A stretch of DNA of 64,000 nucleotides, from assembly GCA_013390905.1 (NCBI GenBank), contig JACATG010000001.1, forward strand, positions 124,001 through 188,000, read 5' to 3'. Numbering within the stretch: position 1 is the stretch's first letter; each line of letters starts with the position of its first letter. Under the pieces are notes generated by a model. The model had not been told where the DNA came from, did not search any database, and saw nothing but the letters and a program-made list of their open reading frames with translations. Positions 1 to 9,483 of the stretch are shown in pieces. Both the position numbers and the translations under genes were made by a program. The stretch is from Marine Group I thaumarchaeote (GTDB lineage Archaea; Thermoproteota; Nitrososphaeria; Nitrososphaerales; Nitrosopumilaceae).

Positions 1-252
1 TTTTTTATCAGCACCAACATCAATTTGTGCTATTGATACCAAGTTCCCATTAGGAGCTTTAACAATAATGCTTACTGGAATACCATACAGAGATTGAACT
101 TCTCCTGTTACTAGAATTATTTCACCTTCTGAATAGGATGCTTTGTCTGTAGTAATAACAATCGAGCTTTGTATATCTCCAAATGTTGGTGTCATACCAG
201 TACTTACAATCAAAATTGCAGATAAGGCAAACACCATTAAATGAGCTTTCAT
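1..252 (-). CDS. Secreted protein, N-terminal part (runs off left edge)
   Basis: The frame is open for 84 codons from an ATG at 252 to the window edge. It starts with a short basic/hydrophobic leader (MKAHLMVFALSAILIVSTG) ending near TFGD, which reads as a signal peptide. After it comes 'TDKASYSEGEIILVTGEV', a beta-sandwich segment (macroglobulin/Ig-like) common in secreted archaeal proteins. The same 'Y..GE.I..(S/T)G' pattern occurs in the secreted protein at 12.5 kb. The gene diverges from rpoH. Its function cannot be told from this part; the C-terminal portion lies outside the window. Confidence 0.75.
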   Translation of the reverse strand, partial: MKAHLMVFALSAILIVSTGMTPTFGDIQSSIVITTDKASYSEGEIILVTGEVQSLYGIPVSIIVKAPNGNLVSIAQIDVGADKK

Positions 253-342
253 CAATTTTACGCCTAAATTTACATTATTTAATGTTATGAAAAAATTTAT
301 TGACAAACAAGAAAAAACACTTCTTGTAACGAATTTCAGACT

Positions 343-424
343 AGATATATATTAACCTGAACGTGAATTTTTGACAGTTTGTGTGTATTCTTTATTGTTA
401 CATTTAATGTTCCTTATGGAGGTG
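343..424 (+). promoter_or_regulatory. Promoter and ribosome binding site of the rpoH-rpoB-rpoA operon
   Basis: A TATA-like element (TAGATATATATTAA) lies at about 342-355, and a strong Shine-Dalgarno sequence GGAGGTG lies at 418-424, six bases before the rpoH ATG. The distance between them implies a leadered mRNA with a 5' UTR of roughly 50 nt. The 178-base interval from 253 to 430 holds only this and the promoter of the divergent secreted-protein gene. The transcription start itself is inferred. Confidence 0.6.
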
Positions 425-430
425 TTGTAG

Positions 431-682
431 ATGGCAATTAAGAAAAATCAGGTTCTAGTTCCTGATCATATCTATGTGCCAAAACATGAAATAATTCCCA
501 AACAAGAAGCTGAACAAGTTCTAAAAAAATATAATTGTAAACCAACCGAATTACCATTAATCTTTGTAAATGATCCTGCAATTTTGGGACTTGGTGTAAA
601 ACCAGGTGATATGATTAAGATTACCAGAAAAAGTCCAACTGCTGGTGAGAGTCTCTATTACAGATATGTGGTGGAATTATAG
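431..682 (+). CDS. rpoH: DNA-directed RNA polymerase subunit H (Rpb5-like)
   Basis: The 83-residue protein matches the archaeal H subunit, which corresponds to the C-terminal domain of eukaryotic Rpb5. It has the typical 'VPDHIYVPKHEIIP' start and the 'DPAILGLGVKPGDMIKITRKSPTAGESLYYRYV' type ending. Subunit H sits at the jaw of RNA polymerase and contacts downstream DNA. The ATG follows a GGAGGTG ribosome site. The stop at 682 directly abuts the rpoB ATG at 683, so the two are co-transcribed and probably translationally coupled, the standard archaeal rpoH-rpoB-rpoA order. Confidence 0.97.
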   Translation: MAIKKNQVLVPDHIYVPKHEIIPKQEAEQVLKKYNCKPTELPLIFVNDPAILGLGVKPGDMIKITRKSPTAGESLYYRYVVEL

Positions 683-3600
683 ATGGTGCACCCTTCTATA
701 AAACGCTGGCCAGTAATTCAAGATATCCTAAAACGTGAGGGTATTGCACGTCAACATCTTAATTCCTTTGATGAATTTTTAGACCGAGGTCTTCAAAGTA
801 TTATTAATGAAGTTGAAAAAATAGACATTGAAAACTCTGAATATCCTTACAAAATTCAACTAGGTAAAGTCAAGCTACAACAACCAAGAATGATGGAACT
901 TGATGGTTCTATTACTCATATATCACCAGCTGAAGCAAGATTGAGAAATGTTTCATACTCTGCACCTGTAATGCTGGAAGCTAGTGTTGTAGAGGATGGA
1001 AAAACTTTGGAATCTAGATTTGTTCATATTGGAGATGTTCCAGTTATGGCAAAATCAAATGCATGCATCTTACATAATTTCTCCACTCAAAAATTAATTG
1101 AACACGGAGAAGATCCAAAAGATCCAGGTGGTTATTTTATCATCAATGGTTCTGAAAGAGTCATTGTAGGATTAGAAGATCTTTCTTATAACAAAATTAT
1201 TGTTGATAGAGAAACTGTAGGTGGAAATATTGTTTTTAAGGCTAAAGTATATTCTTCAATTGTCGGTTATCGTGCAAAATTAGAACTTGTCATGAAAAAC
1301 GATGGATTAATTGTTGCTAGAATTCCTGGCTCCCCAGTTGATATCCCAGTTGTTACATTGATGCGAGCACTTGGATTAGAATCTGATAGAGAAATTGCTG
1401 CAGTAGTTTCATTGGTAGATGAAATTCAAGATGAATTAGAAGGTTCATTTGAAAAAGCTGGTGATGTTCCAACATCAAAAGATGCAATTGTCTACATTAG
1501 TAAAAGAATCGCACCTGGAATGTTAGAAGAATTCCAGATAAAACGCGCAGAAACTTTACTAGATTGGGGATTGTTGCCACACTTGGGTAAACATCCAGAA
1601 AACAGAAAAGAAAAAGCTCAATTCCTAGGTGAAGCAGCTTGTAAACTATTAGAATTAAAACTTGGATGGATTAATCCTGATGACAAAGACCACTATGGAA
1701 ACAAAGTCATAAAGTTTGCAGGACAAATGTTGGCAGACCTGTTTAGAACTGCATTTAGAAATCTTGTAAGAGACATGAAATATCAATTAGAAAGATCAGG
1801 CCAAAAACGTGGAATTAATGCAGTTGCTGCAGCAATTCGTCCAGGAATAATTACTGATAAACTAAACAACGCTATTGCAACAGGAAATTGGGGACGAGGA
1901 CGTGTTGGTGTTACTCAATTACTTGATAGAACTAACTATCTTTCAACAATTAGCCATCTTCGAAGAATTCAATCCCCTCTAAGTAGAACACAACCAAACT
2001 TTCAGGCAAGAGACTTGCATGCAACCCACTTTGGAAGAATTTGTCCAAGTGAAACCCCAGAAGGTTCGAATTGTGGTTTGGTAAAAAACTTGGCACTATC
2101 TGGAATTATTTCGGTTTATGTTCCCTCTGAAGAAATTATAGAAAAACTATATGATCTTGGAACTGTACATTTCTTTGATGCCAAAGAAGATTTGAAAAAA
2201 GATGGAACCAGAATATTTGTTGACGGTCGTCTAATTGGATATTATAAAGATGGTGAAGAACTAGCTGAATCACTTAGAAACCTTAGAAGAAACTCAAAAA
2301 TTCACTCTCACGTAGGTGTTTCATTTCATAGATCTGATGTTGAGGTTGCAACAAAAAGACTATATGTAAATTGCAATGCAGGACGTGTCTTACGACCATT
2401 AATCATTATCAAAAATAACAAACCATTACTAACCCAAGAACTACTGGATAAAATTACAAAGAAACTACTTTCTTGGACTGATCTTTTGAGAATGGGAGTC
2501 TTGGAAATGATTGATGCAAATGAAGAAGAAAACTGTTATGTTACTTTAGATGACAAAGATACAAAGAAGTATACTCACCTTGAAGTCTTTCCACCAGCAA
2601 TTCTTGGTGCAGGTGCTTCAATTATTCCATATCCTGAACATAATCAGTCTCCAAGAAATACATATGAATCTGCAATGGCAAAACAAAGTTTAGGATTCTC
2701 TACACCAATGATGAATACTAGTACCTATGTTAGGCAACACTTTATGTTATATCCACAAACTCCAATTGTTAACACAAAAGCAATGAAGCTTTTAGGATTA
2801 GAGGAGAGACCAGCTGGTCAGAATTGTATTGTTGCAGTATTGCCATTTGATGGTTATAATATTGAAGATGCCATCGTACTTAGTCAAGCATCCGTTGATA
2901 GAGGATTAGGAAGATCTTTCTTCTATAGAATCTATGATGCTGAAGCAAAACAATACCCCGGTGGAATGCGTGATAACTTTGAAATTCCAAATGCTGAAGA
3001 TAATATTAGAGGTTACAAGGGAGAACGCGCATACAGATTACTTGAAGAAGATGGGGTTGTTGCATCCGAATCTACAATTAAAGGAGGAGATATTTTGATT
3101 GGTAAAACTAGTCCTCCACGATTTATGGAAGAATATAGAGAGTTTGAATCAACTGGTCCATACAGACGAGACACCTCTGTTGGTGTTAGACCCTCTGAAA
3201 CAGGAGTTGTAGATACTGTTGTTATGACACAATCAAACGAAGGTGGAAAAATGTACAAAGTTAGAGCAAGAGATATGAGAATTCCTGAGATTGGCGATAA
3301 GTTTGCATCAAGACACGGACAAAAAGGTGTACTTGGAATTTTAGCTAAAGCAGAAGATTTACCATATACAGCTGAGGGAATGTCCCCCGATGTTTTGATT
3401 AATCCTCACGCATTCCCCTCAAGAATGACAGTTGGAATGATGATGGAATCAATTTGTGGAAAAGCTGCAGCATTTCGTGGAAAACGATTTGATGGTTCTG
3501 CATTTGTGGGAGAAAAAATGGATGAAGTCAAACCAGTGATGGATGCACATGGTTTCAAATATTCTGGTAAAGAAATTATGTATGATGGAAGAACAGGAAA

Positions 3601-4030
3601 ATCATTCCCAGTTGAAGTCTTTATTGGAATTGTATATTATCAAAAACTACATCACATGGTTGCCGATAAAATCCATGCTAGAGCACGTGGACAAGTTCAG
3701 ATGTTAACCAAACAACCAACAGAAGGAAGAGCAAGAGGCGGTGGATTGAGATTTGGTGAAATGGAAAGAGACTGTTTGATTGCTTATGGAGCCTCAATGA
3801 TCCTAAAAGATAGATTACTTGATGAGTCTGACAAATCTGATATCTTTGTATGTGAAAGATGTGGTTTGGTAGCTTACCATGATGTTAAACAAAGAAAATA
3901 TGTTTGTAGAGTTTGTGGTGATAAAGCCAAAGTATCATCCGTATCTGTAGCATATGCATTCAAATTGCTCTTACAAGAAATGCAGAGTCTTAACATTACA
4001 CCACGATTATTAATCAAGGAGAAGGTCTAA
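683..4030 (+). CDS. rpoB: DNA-directed RNA polymerase subunit B (unsplit)
   Basis: At 1115 residues this is a full-length, unsplit B subunit, unlike the B'/B'' split of many euryarchaea. Rpb2-like landmarks are in order: 'GGYFIINGSERVIV' near residue 150; 'RPGIITDKLNNAIATGNWG' mid-protein; 'ICPSETPEGSNCGLVKNLA' near 455-475; 'FDGYNIEDAIVLSQ'; 'GDKFASRHGQKGV' near 870; and a C-terminal zinc-binding segment (CERCGLVAY...CRVCGD) near 1055-1080. With rpoA it forms the catalytic cleft. Its TAA stop overlaps the rpoA ATG by one base. Confidence 0.98.
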   Translation: MVHPSIKRWPVIQDILKREGIARQHLNSFDEFLDRGLQSIINEVEKIDIENSEYPYKIQLGKVKLQQPRMMELDGSITHISPAEARLRNVSYSAPVMLEASVVEDGKTLESRFVHIGDVPVMAKSNACILHNFSTQKLIEHGEDPKDPGGYFIINGSERVIVGLEDLSYNKIIVDRETVGGNIVFKAKVYSSIVGYRAKLELVMKNDGLIVARIPGSPVDIPVVTLMRALGLESDREIAAVVSLVDEIQDELEGSFEKAGDVPTSKDAIVYISKRIAPGMLEEFQIKRAETLLDWGLLPHLGKHPENRKEKAQFLGEAACKLLELKLGWINPDDKDHYGNKVIKFAGQMLADLFRTAFRNLVRDMKYQLERSGQKRGINAVAAAIRPGIITDKLNNAIATGNWGRGRVGVTQLLDRTNYLSTISHLRRIQSPLSRTQPNFQARDLHATHFGRICPSETPEGSNCGLVKNLALSGIISVYVPSEEIIEKLYDLGTVHFFDAKEDLKKDGTRIFVDGRLIGYYKDGEELAESLRNLRRNSKIHSHVGVSFHRSDVEVATKRLYVNCNAGRVLRPLIIIKNNKPLLTQELLDKITKKLLSWTDLLRMGVLEMIDANEEENCYVTLDDKDTKKYTHLEVFPPAILGAGASIIPYPEHNQSPRNTYESAMAKQSLGFSTPMMNTSTYVRQHFMLYPQTPIVNTKAMKLLGLEERPAGQNCIVAVLPFDGYNIEDAIVLSQASVDRGLGRSFFYRIYDAEAKQYPGGMRDNFEIPNAEDNIRGYKGERAYRLLEEDGVVASESTIKGGDILIGKTSPPRFMEEYREFESTGPYRRDTSVGVRPSETGVVDTVVMTQSNEGGKMYKVRARDMRIPEIGDKFASRHGQKGVLGILAKAEDLPYTAEGMSPDVLINPHAFPSRMTVGMMMESICGKAAAFRGKRFDGSAFVGEKMDEVKPVMDAHGFKYSGKEIMYDGRTGKSFPVEVFIGIVYYQKLHHMVADKIHARARGQVQMLTKQPTEGRARGGGLRFGEMERDCLIAYGASMILKDRLLDESDKSDIFVCERCGLVAYHDVKQRKYVCRVCGDKAKVSSVSVAYAFKLLLQEMQSLNITPRLLIKEKV

Positions 4031-7000
4031 TGTCCATTCAAACAATAAAAAGAATTGCCGGAATTCGATTTTCAGTATGGTCTCCAACCGAAATTAGAAA
4101 ATATTCTGTTGCTGAAATTACTGCTCCAGAAACATACGATGAAGATGGAATGGCTGTTCAAGGAGGTCTTATGGATGGTAGACTTGGTACTCTTGAGCCT
4201 GGACAAAAATGTTTAACATGTGGAAACACAGCTGCAAGATGTCCTGGGCACTTTGGACATCTTGAACTTGCAGAGCCTATCTTACATATTGCATTTATTG
4301 ATAACATCTACAAACTATTACAATCAACATGTCGTTCTTGTGCAAGACTCAAAGTTCCTCAAAAAGATTTAGATGAATTCAAAAAAATCAAAACTAAAAA
4401 TGCTGCTTACACTGTAATTTCTCAAAAACGTATTCCAGAACAAATTATAGAGAAAGCAAAAAAAGCAAAAGAATGTCCTCATTGTGGAAAAACACAATAC
4501 GAGTTAATCTTTACAAAGCCAACAATCTTTGTTGAGAAAACTGAAATTGGTGAACATAGATTACTTCCAATTACCATTAGAGAAAGATTTACACAAATAC
4601 TTGACGAAGATTTAGAATTATTGAATTATGATCCTGTTACTGCTAGACCTGAATGGTTTATTCTTCAAGCATTTCCTGTTCCACCAGTAACCGTTAGACC
4701 ATCAATTATTCTTGAAACAGGAATAAGATCAGAAGATGATTTAACCCACAAAATGGTTGACATCATCAGAGTTAATCAAAGACTAAAAGAAAGTAAAGAT
4801 GCAGGAACTCCGCCACTTATTGTTCAAGACTTAGTTGACTTGTTACAGTATCACACTACAACATATTTTGATAACGAAGTTTCTGGAATCCCACAAGCAC
4901 ATCATCGTTCTGGCCGTCCTCTTAAAACATTAACTCAAAGATTAAAAGGAAAAGAAGGAAGATTCAGAGGTTCATTATCTGGAAAGAGAGTTGACTTTTC
5001 AAGTCGTACTGTTATCTCTCCAGATCCTAACTTGGATTTATCTGAAGTTGGAGTTCCTAAACAAGTTGCCATGAAACTAACTATTCCTGAAATTGTTACA
5101 GAATGGAACATTGATAGAATGAGAAAACTTGTGATTAATGGACCTGAAAATTTCCCAGGCGTAAACTATATTGTTAGACCTGACGGTGTAAAGATCAGAT
5201 TAGATTTTGTAGAAGATCGCTCTACAATTGCTGAAACACTTGAGATTGGATATCTAATTGAAAGACATCTCTCAGATGGTGATATTGTGATGTTTAACAG
5301 ACAACCATCACTCCATCAGATGTCTATTATGGCTCATTATGTCAAAGTACTTCCAGGTAAGACTTTTAGATTGCATCCTTCTGTATGTCCTCCATACAAC
5401 GCAGACTTTGATGGTGATGAGATGAACCTTCACGTTCCTCAAAGTGAAGAAGCAAGAGCAGAAGCAATTCTTTTGATGAGAGTTCAAGATCAATTAATCT
5501 CTCCAAGATATGGAGGTCCCATTATTGGGGCACTAAGAGACTTTGTTACTGGTGCATATCTCCTTACTAAAGATGATACAACTCTTACTGTCAAAGAATT
5601 TACAAACCTTGCTATGCTTGGTGGTTATACTGATCCGCTACCTAAACCTGCTACTAAAACAAAAGATGGACCAGCATATACTGGAAAACAACTATTTTCA
5701 TTATTTCTTCCAAAAGACTTTAACTATGTCCTCACATCAAAATGGTCCAAGGGAACACAAGGTAAACAAAAAGATGTTGTAATTAAAAATGGTGAACTAA
5801 TCAGTGGTGTTATTGATAAAGCTTCAATTGGCGCAGAAGAACCAGAAAGTGTGTTACATAGAATTGCAAAAGACTATGGCAATGAAGCTGGTAAAAACTT
5901 CCTTAACTCTATTCTAATTATGGTTAAACAATACATTACATCTTATGGTTTCAGCTATGGTTATGGTGATCTTGAAGTTCCAGAAAAAGACGTACAAAAG
6001 ATTAAAGATGATATTAAATCAACTTATGATATAGTCTCTGATTTGACTCATCAATACGAGAAAGGAACTCTCAAACTCACAAGAGGTATGAGACCCGAGG
6101 AGGCCTTGGAAGCATATATTGTCAACGAACTAGGTAAGGCAAGAGACAAAGCAGGATCTACTGCAGACAAATCCCTTGATGAGACTAATGCAGGAAGAAT
6201 TATGGCTACAACTGGTGCTCGAGGCTCATCCCTGAACATTGGTCAGATGGCAGGTGCCTTGGGTCAGCAATCAAGAAGAGGAAACAGATTACATGATGGT
6301 TTCCATAATCGAGCCTTAACACATTTCAAGGAACATGATCCTAATCCTGATGCACACGGATTTGTGAAATCCAATTATAGAGAAGGCCTTTCTACGTTAG
6401 AATTCTTTTTCCATGCAATGGGAGGTCGTGAGGGACTTGTAGACACTGCAGTTAGAACACAACAAAGCGGTTACATGCAACGCAGATTAATTAACGCATT
6501 AGAACACATTAGATTAGAATATGATGGAACAGTAAGAGATCCACACGGTCACATTGTTCAATTCATGTATGGTGAAGATGGAATAGATGTAGCAAAAAGT
6601 GATCATGGTGAAGCATTTAACGCTAGCAGACTAATTGAGTCTCAAACTATTATTGATTCTGGAAAGAAAGCTACAAAAGATGAAATTGATACTCTTGCCA
6701 AGAAATACACAAAGACACTCAATCCAAGATTAACTTCACTTCTAACTGATGCCTTACATGATTCTGACCTAAGCAAAGAAGGTGCAGAAATTGTATGTAA
6801 GAAAGGACTTGCACTTTACAACAAAGCCCAAGTGGAACCTGGACAAGCAGTAGGAATTATCACTGCTCAATCAATCGGTGAACCTGGCACTCAAATGACT
6901 TTGAGAACTTTCCACTTTGCAGGAATTAAAGAAAGAAACGTTACGTTGGGTCTTCCAAGACTAATTGAATTAGTTGATGCAAGAAAGAAACCTGTTACTC

Positions 7001-7821
7001 CAACTATGGACATCTATCTTGAAAAAGAATATAAAAAATCACGAGAAAAAGCAATTGAGGTTGCAAGACATGTATTACAAACTAAAGTAAGTGCATTAAT
7101 TGCTGATACTGAAACTGATTATTCTACTGAAATCAAACTAATTTTGAGCGAAAAAAGACTTAGAGAAAGAGGATGCACTATTGCAGAGGTAGAGGCAGCA
7201 CTTTCATCAAATAAAAAATTTAAGATTGAGACAACTGGCGAATTAATTGTCCTTAAATTAATTGATGAAGTTGATACTGCAACAGCAATTGCAATTAGAA
7301 ATAAAGTTCTTAATACTACAGTTAAAGGAGTTCCAGATATTGAGCGTGTTACATTAGTCCAAAAGGATGATGAATGGGTTATCCAAACAACTGGTTCTAA
7401 CATTGCGAAAGTACTTGAAGTCAAAGGAATTGACAAAAGAAATGTTAGAACAAACAATGTCTTTGAAATTGCAGGAACTTTGGGCATTGAAGCTGCAAGA
7501 AATTCATTAATTAATGAACTAAACCATACTTTAGAGGACCAAGGACTAGAAGTTGACAATAGATACATTATGTTAGTCTCTGACTTGATGTGTTCAAGAG
7601 GATATATGCAACAAATTGGTAGGCATGGGATTGCTGGCACTAAAGACAGTGTTCTTGCAAGAGCTGCATTTGAAATTACAGTGCCAACAATTGCACACGC
7701 TGCACTTGCTGGAGAAGTAGAACAACTCAAAGGAATCACCGAAAACGTAATTGTTGGATGCAATATTCCAATTGGAAGTGGTACTGTTGATTTATACATG
7801 CAAGTGAATAAGAAAAAATGA
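4030..7821 (+). CDS. rpoA: DNA-directed RNA polymerase subunit A, A' and A'' in one protein
   Basis: The 1263-residue protein joins what most archaea encode as two genes (A' about 880 residues, A'' about 390). Visible motifs are the N-terminal zinc element (CLTCGN..ARCPGHFGH, residues 49-68), the catalytic magnesium loop 'YNADFDGDEMNLHVPQ' near 455, the bridge-helix region around 'GFVKSNYREGLS' near 780, and the A''-type segment 'QAVGIITAQSIGEPGTQMTLRTFHFAG' near 940. No intein or frameshift is seen at the usual split point. An unsplit rpoA is characteristic of Thaumarchaeota and some deep relatives. The ATG overlaps the rpoB stop (TAATG). Confidence 0.98.
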   Translation: MSIQTIKRIAGIRFSVWSPTEIRKYSVAEITAPETYDEDGMAVQGGLMDGRLGTLEPGQKCLTCGNTAARCPGHFGHLELAEPILHIAFIDNIYKLLQSTCRSCARLKVPQKDLDEFKKIKTKNAAYTVISQKRIPEQIIEKAKKAKECPHCGKTQYELIFTKPTIFVEKTEIGEHRLLPITIRERFTQILDEDLELLNYDPVTARPEWFILQAFPVPPVTVRPSIILETGIRSEDDLTHKMVDIIRVNQRLKESKDAGTPPLIVQDLVDLLQYHTTTYFDNEVSGIPQAHHRSGRPLKTLTQRLKGKEGRFRGSLSGKRVDFSSRTVISPDPNLDLSEVGVPKQVAMKLTIPEIVTEWNIDRMRKLVINGPENFPGVNYIVRPDGVKIRLDFVEDRSTIAETLEIGYLIERHLSDGDIVMFNRQPSLHQMSIMAHYVKVLPGKTFRLHPSVCPPYNADFDGDEMNLHVPQSEEARAEAILLMRVQDQLISPRYGGPIIGALRDFVTGAYLLTKDDTTLTVKEFTNLAMLGGYTDPLPKPATKTKDGPAYTGKQLFSLFLPKDFNYVLTSKWSKGTQGKQKDVVIKNGELISGVIDKASIGAEEPESVLHRIAKDYGNEAGKNFLNSILIMVKQYITSYGFSYGYGDLEVPEKDVQKIKDDIKSTYDIVSDLTHQYEKGTLKLTRGMRPEEALEAYIVNELGKARDKAGSTADKSLDETNAGRIMATTGARGSSLNIGQMAGALGQQSRRGNRLHDGFHNRALTHFKEHDPNPDAHGFVKSNYREGLSTLEFFFHAMGGREGLVDTAVRTQQSGYMQRRLINALEHIRLEYDGTVRDPHGHIVQFMYGEDGIDVAKSDHGEAFNASRLIESQTIIDSGKKATKDEIDTLAKKYTKTLNPRLTSLLTDALHDSDLSKEGAEIVCKKGLALYNKAQVEPGQAVGIITAQSIGEPGTQMTLRTFHFAGIKERNVTLGLPRLIELVDARKKPVTPTMDIYLEKEYKKSREKAIEVARHVLQTKVSALIADTETDYSTEIKLILSEKRLRERGCTIAEVEAALSSNKKFKIETTGELIVLKLIDEVDTATAIAIRNKVLNTTVKGVPDIERVTLVQKDDEWVIQTTGSNIAKVLEVKGIDKRNVRTNNVFEIAGTLGIEAARNSLINELNHTLEDQGLEVDNRYIMLVSDLMCSRGYMQQIGRHGIAGTKDSVLARAAFEITVPTIAHAALAGEVEQLKGITENVIVGCNIPIGSGTVDLYMQVNKKK

Positions 7822-7853
7822 GGAACAAAAATTAAACTATCAAGTGAATAATT

Positions 7854-8078
7854 ATGTCTTATGAAATCTCAACATTAATGAATAACACTAAAGACAAACT
7901 TGTTACACTCAAATTGCGAAATACCAAAACTATTCAAGGCATCCTCAAAGAGTTTGACATCCACATGAATATGACCCTGGAAGATGCAGAAGATGTATCT
8001 GCTGAAAAACCTGAAAAACTTGGAAAGATTCTGATACGTGGTGATAACATTTTAACTATCTCTATGGATAAAGACTAA
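7854..8078 (+). CDS. Sm-like RNA-binding protein (LSm/SmAP)
   Basis: The 74-residue protein has the LSm fold: an Sm1 segment ('KLVTLKLRNTKTIQGILKEFDIHMNMTLEDAE') followed by a C-terminal Sm2 with the hallmark 'KILIRGDNILTIS'. Archaeal Sm proteins form hexameric or heptameric rings that bind U-rich RNA; the binding residues (HMN in Sm1, RGDN in Sm2) are present. It follows rpoA by 32 bases on the same strand and may be carried on the end of the RNA polymerase transcript. Confidence 0.93.
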   Translation: MSYEISTLMNNTKDKLVTLKLRNTKTIQGILKEFDIHMNMTLEDAEDVSAEKPEKLGKILIRGDNILTISMDKD

Positions 8079-8160
8079 TCATAGAAATTTATCCATCAAA
8101 CATTAAATTTAATCTTTGACAAATTTTATTATGTATATACTACTTCTGTACAGGTATAGC

Positions 8161-8362
8161 ATGAGCCTAAAAGTTGATGGTGAATATTGACGGCATGAAT
8201 GTAATAGGTGTGGGTATATTTGGTATTCTCAAAAAAAAAAAAATGCCAGGCACATGTGGTAAACAAAAATGTCGTTCACCATATTGGAATAAAAAAAGTG
8301 TGCGTAATCTTGTACAGGAATTAAAGAACCAGAATTTAAAAAATTCTGCAAAAAACAAGTAA
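8161..8362 (+). pseudogene. Broken small zinc-ribbon gene
   Basis: Reading from the ATG at 8161 gives MSLKVDGEY, then a TGA at 8188-8190, then 'RHECNRCGYIWYSQKKK'. The frame is lost in a run of 13 A (8231-8243). One frame over, translation continues as 'MPGTCGKQKCRSPYWNKK' and runs to the stop at 8360-8362. Joined, the pieces make a classic short zinc ribbon (CxxCG..W...C...CRSPYW) with a basic tail. Two lesions separate the halves: a stop where Trp (TGG) would be one base away, and one extra A. A TATA-like stretch (ATGTATATACTA) lies about 20-30 bases upstream. Homopolymer sequencing error could explain the frameshift but not the TGA. Confidence 0.6.
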
Positions 8363-8628
8363 ATTATAAAAAAAATAAATGACATTTTACCACTTTGATA
8401 AATTCAAAAAAAATTAAGACTTGAATTTACTTAACCATTTTTTCAATCTTGAATAATTATATTTTCCATGAACAAAAATCAACTAACTTTTTTGAAGAAC
8501 TAAGTCGTATATTTTCTTCTTTAGGTTCTCTATTTGGTTTTCTAAACTAAGTTTTTTATATTAAACTATGCTTGATTTTTCAATAAACGTATAAAGCCCT
8601 GTTAAGACGATTGTCATTAGGTAAACAC
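8363..8628. other. AT-rich gap between zinc-ribbon remnant and L30e
   Basis: No gene with a usable start was found here. The minus strand from 8560 to 8483 is open for about 25 codons and reads as an amphipathic coiled-coil tail (KKLSLENQIENLKKKIYDLV) without any start codon, so it may be a fragment of a lost gene or chance. The end of the interval (about 8520-8610) is presumably the promoter region of the L30e-nusA-S12-S7 group. Confidence 0.4.
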
Positions 8629-8952
8629 ATGAGTAAGATACTTGAAAAATCATTGAAAGATGCTCTCAAAGAAGACAAGTTAACATTTGGAGCTAAACAA
8701 GTTTTGAACTCTGTAAAAAATTCCAAGCTAGTTGTATTGTCTCAATCAGTTAAAAAAGAAATGTTTGAGAAAATTGAATTAGATGCAAAAAGAGAAAAAG
8801 TGCCATTAGTGAACTTTCGAGGAACATCAGTCGCATTGGGTAGATTGTGCGGCTTGCAATTTAGAATTTCAACACTTTCATTTACATCAATAACTGATGG
8901 TAACATCAAATCAATTCTAAAAGATACAGAAGCTGAGGAAAAAAATGAATAG
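8629..8952 (+). CDS. rpl30e: Ribosomal protein L30e (eL30)
   Basis: The 107-residue product fits the L7Ae/L30e fold: an N-terminal helix, 'FGAKQVLNSVKNSKLVVLSQSVKKEMFEKIELDAKREKVPLVNF', and the closing 'SVALGRLCGL.F' motif. It precedes NusA, S12 and S7, the conserved archaeal order. The ATG at 8629 was chosen over an in-frame TTG at 8611 because the protein then begins at the usual 'MSK..' position. The C-terminal tail is unusually acidic (DTEAEEKNE). Confidence 0.88.
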   Translation: MSKILEKSLKDALKEDKLTFGAKQVLNSVKNSKLVVLSQSVKKEMFEKIELDAKREKVPLVNFRGTSVALGRLCGLQFRISTLSFTSITDGNIKSILKDTEAEEKNE

Positions 8953-9015
8953 TTGTATTTCATTTTATCTAAGTTTAAATGAGACATTTTTGTTTGGAGA
9001 TAAATAGGACTTTTT

Positions 9016-9480
9016 ATGACACAAGCAATTAAAATCACAACTGAACAAATGCGTATGATATCTCTTTTCCAAAATGTTACAGGTGCCACTGCACGTGATT
9101 GTATTGAAGATGAAAAACAAGATAGAATAATTTTTGTAGTTAATTCTGGTAAAATGGGTTTGGCAATTGGCAAAGGCGGTGTTCATATCAAATCATTACA
9201 AAATATTCTCAAAAGAAATGTTGAGTTGGTAGAATTTGATGAAGATCCAGTAAAATTTTTGACTAATTTACTTAATTCAAAACTAGTTTCTGAAGTAAAA
9301 ATAAGTACACGACTAGATGGGTCAAAACAGGCAATTGTTATAGTAGACCCAAGAAAGAAAGGAATTGTTGTTGGAAGAGAAGGCAGGAATGCTGAGAAAG
9401 CAAGGCTACTTGCAAAACGATATTTTAACATTACAAACGTGCTGATTAACAGTCCTGAAAGGGCAACACTGGAGATATAA
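9016..9480 (+). CDS. nusA: Archaeal NusA-like transcription factor
   Basis: The 154-residue protein consists of the two KH domains of bacterial NusA without its N-terminal RNA-polymerase-binding or S1 domains, the normal archaeal form. The two KH GxxG loops are visible as 'GLAIGKGGVHIKSLQ' and 'GIVVGREGRNAEKAR'. It is thought to bind RNA during transcription or rRNA processing. It lies between L30e and S12, with S12 beginning four bases after its stop, so it belongs to this ribosomal operon. Confidence 0.93.
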   Translation: MTQAIKITTEQMRMISLFQNVTGATARDCIEDEKQDRIIFVVNSGKMGLAIGKGGVHIKSLQNILKRNVELVEFDEDPVKFLTNLLNSKLVSEVKISTRLDGSKQAIVIVDPRKKGIVVGREGRNAEKARLLAKRYFNITNVLINSPERATLEI

Positions 9481-9483
9481 TAT

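Noticed and set aside
7119-7799. Minus-strand open frame of 226 codons inside rpoA
   Set aside because: It mirrors the coding frame of the conserved A'' part of rpoA, is low in complexity (Ser/Thr/Ile-rich) and has no domain; it is a shadow.
8231-8243. A13 run considered as a plus-strand programmed slippage site
   Set aside because: Slippage alone cannot bypass the upstream TGA, so recoding is less likely than decay; kept only as an alternative in the finding.
8167-8385. Minus-strand frame of 72 codons antisense to the zinc-ribbon remnant
   Set aside because: It is Phe-rich because it reads the poly-A/T tract in reverse; no signal-peptide logic or motif.
8742-9173. Minus-strand frame of 143 codons over L30e and NusA
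   Set aside because: It spans two well-supported plus-strand genes and shows no protein features.
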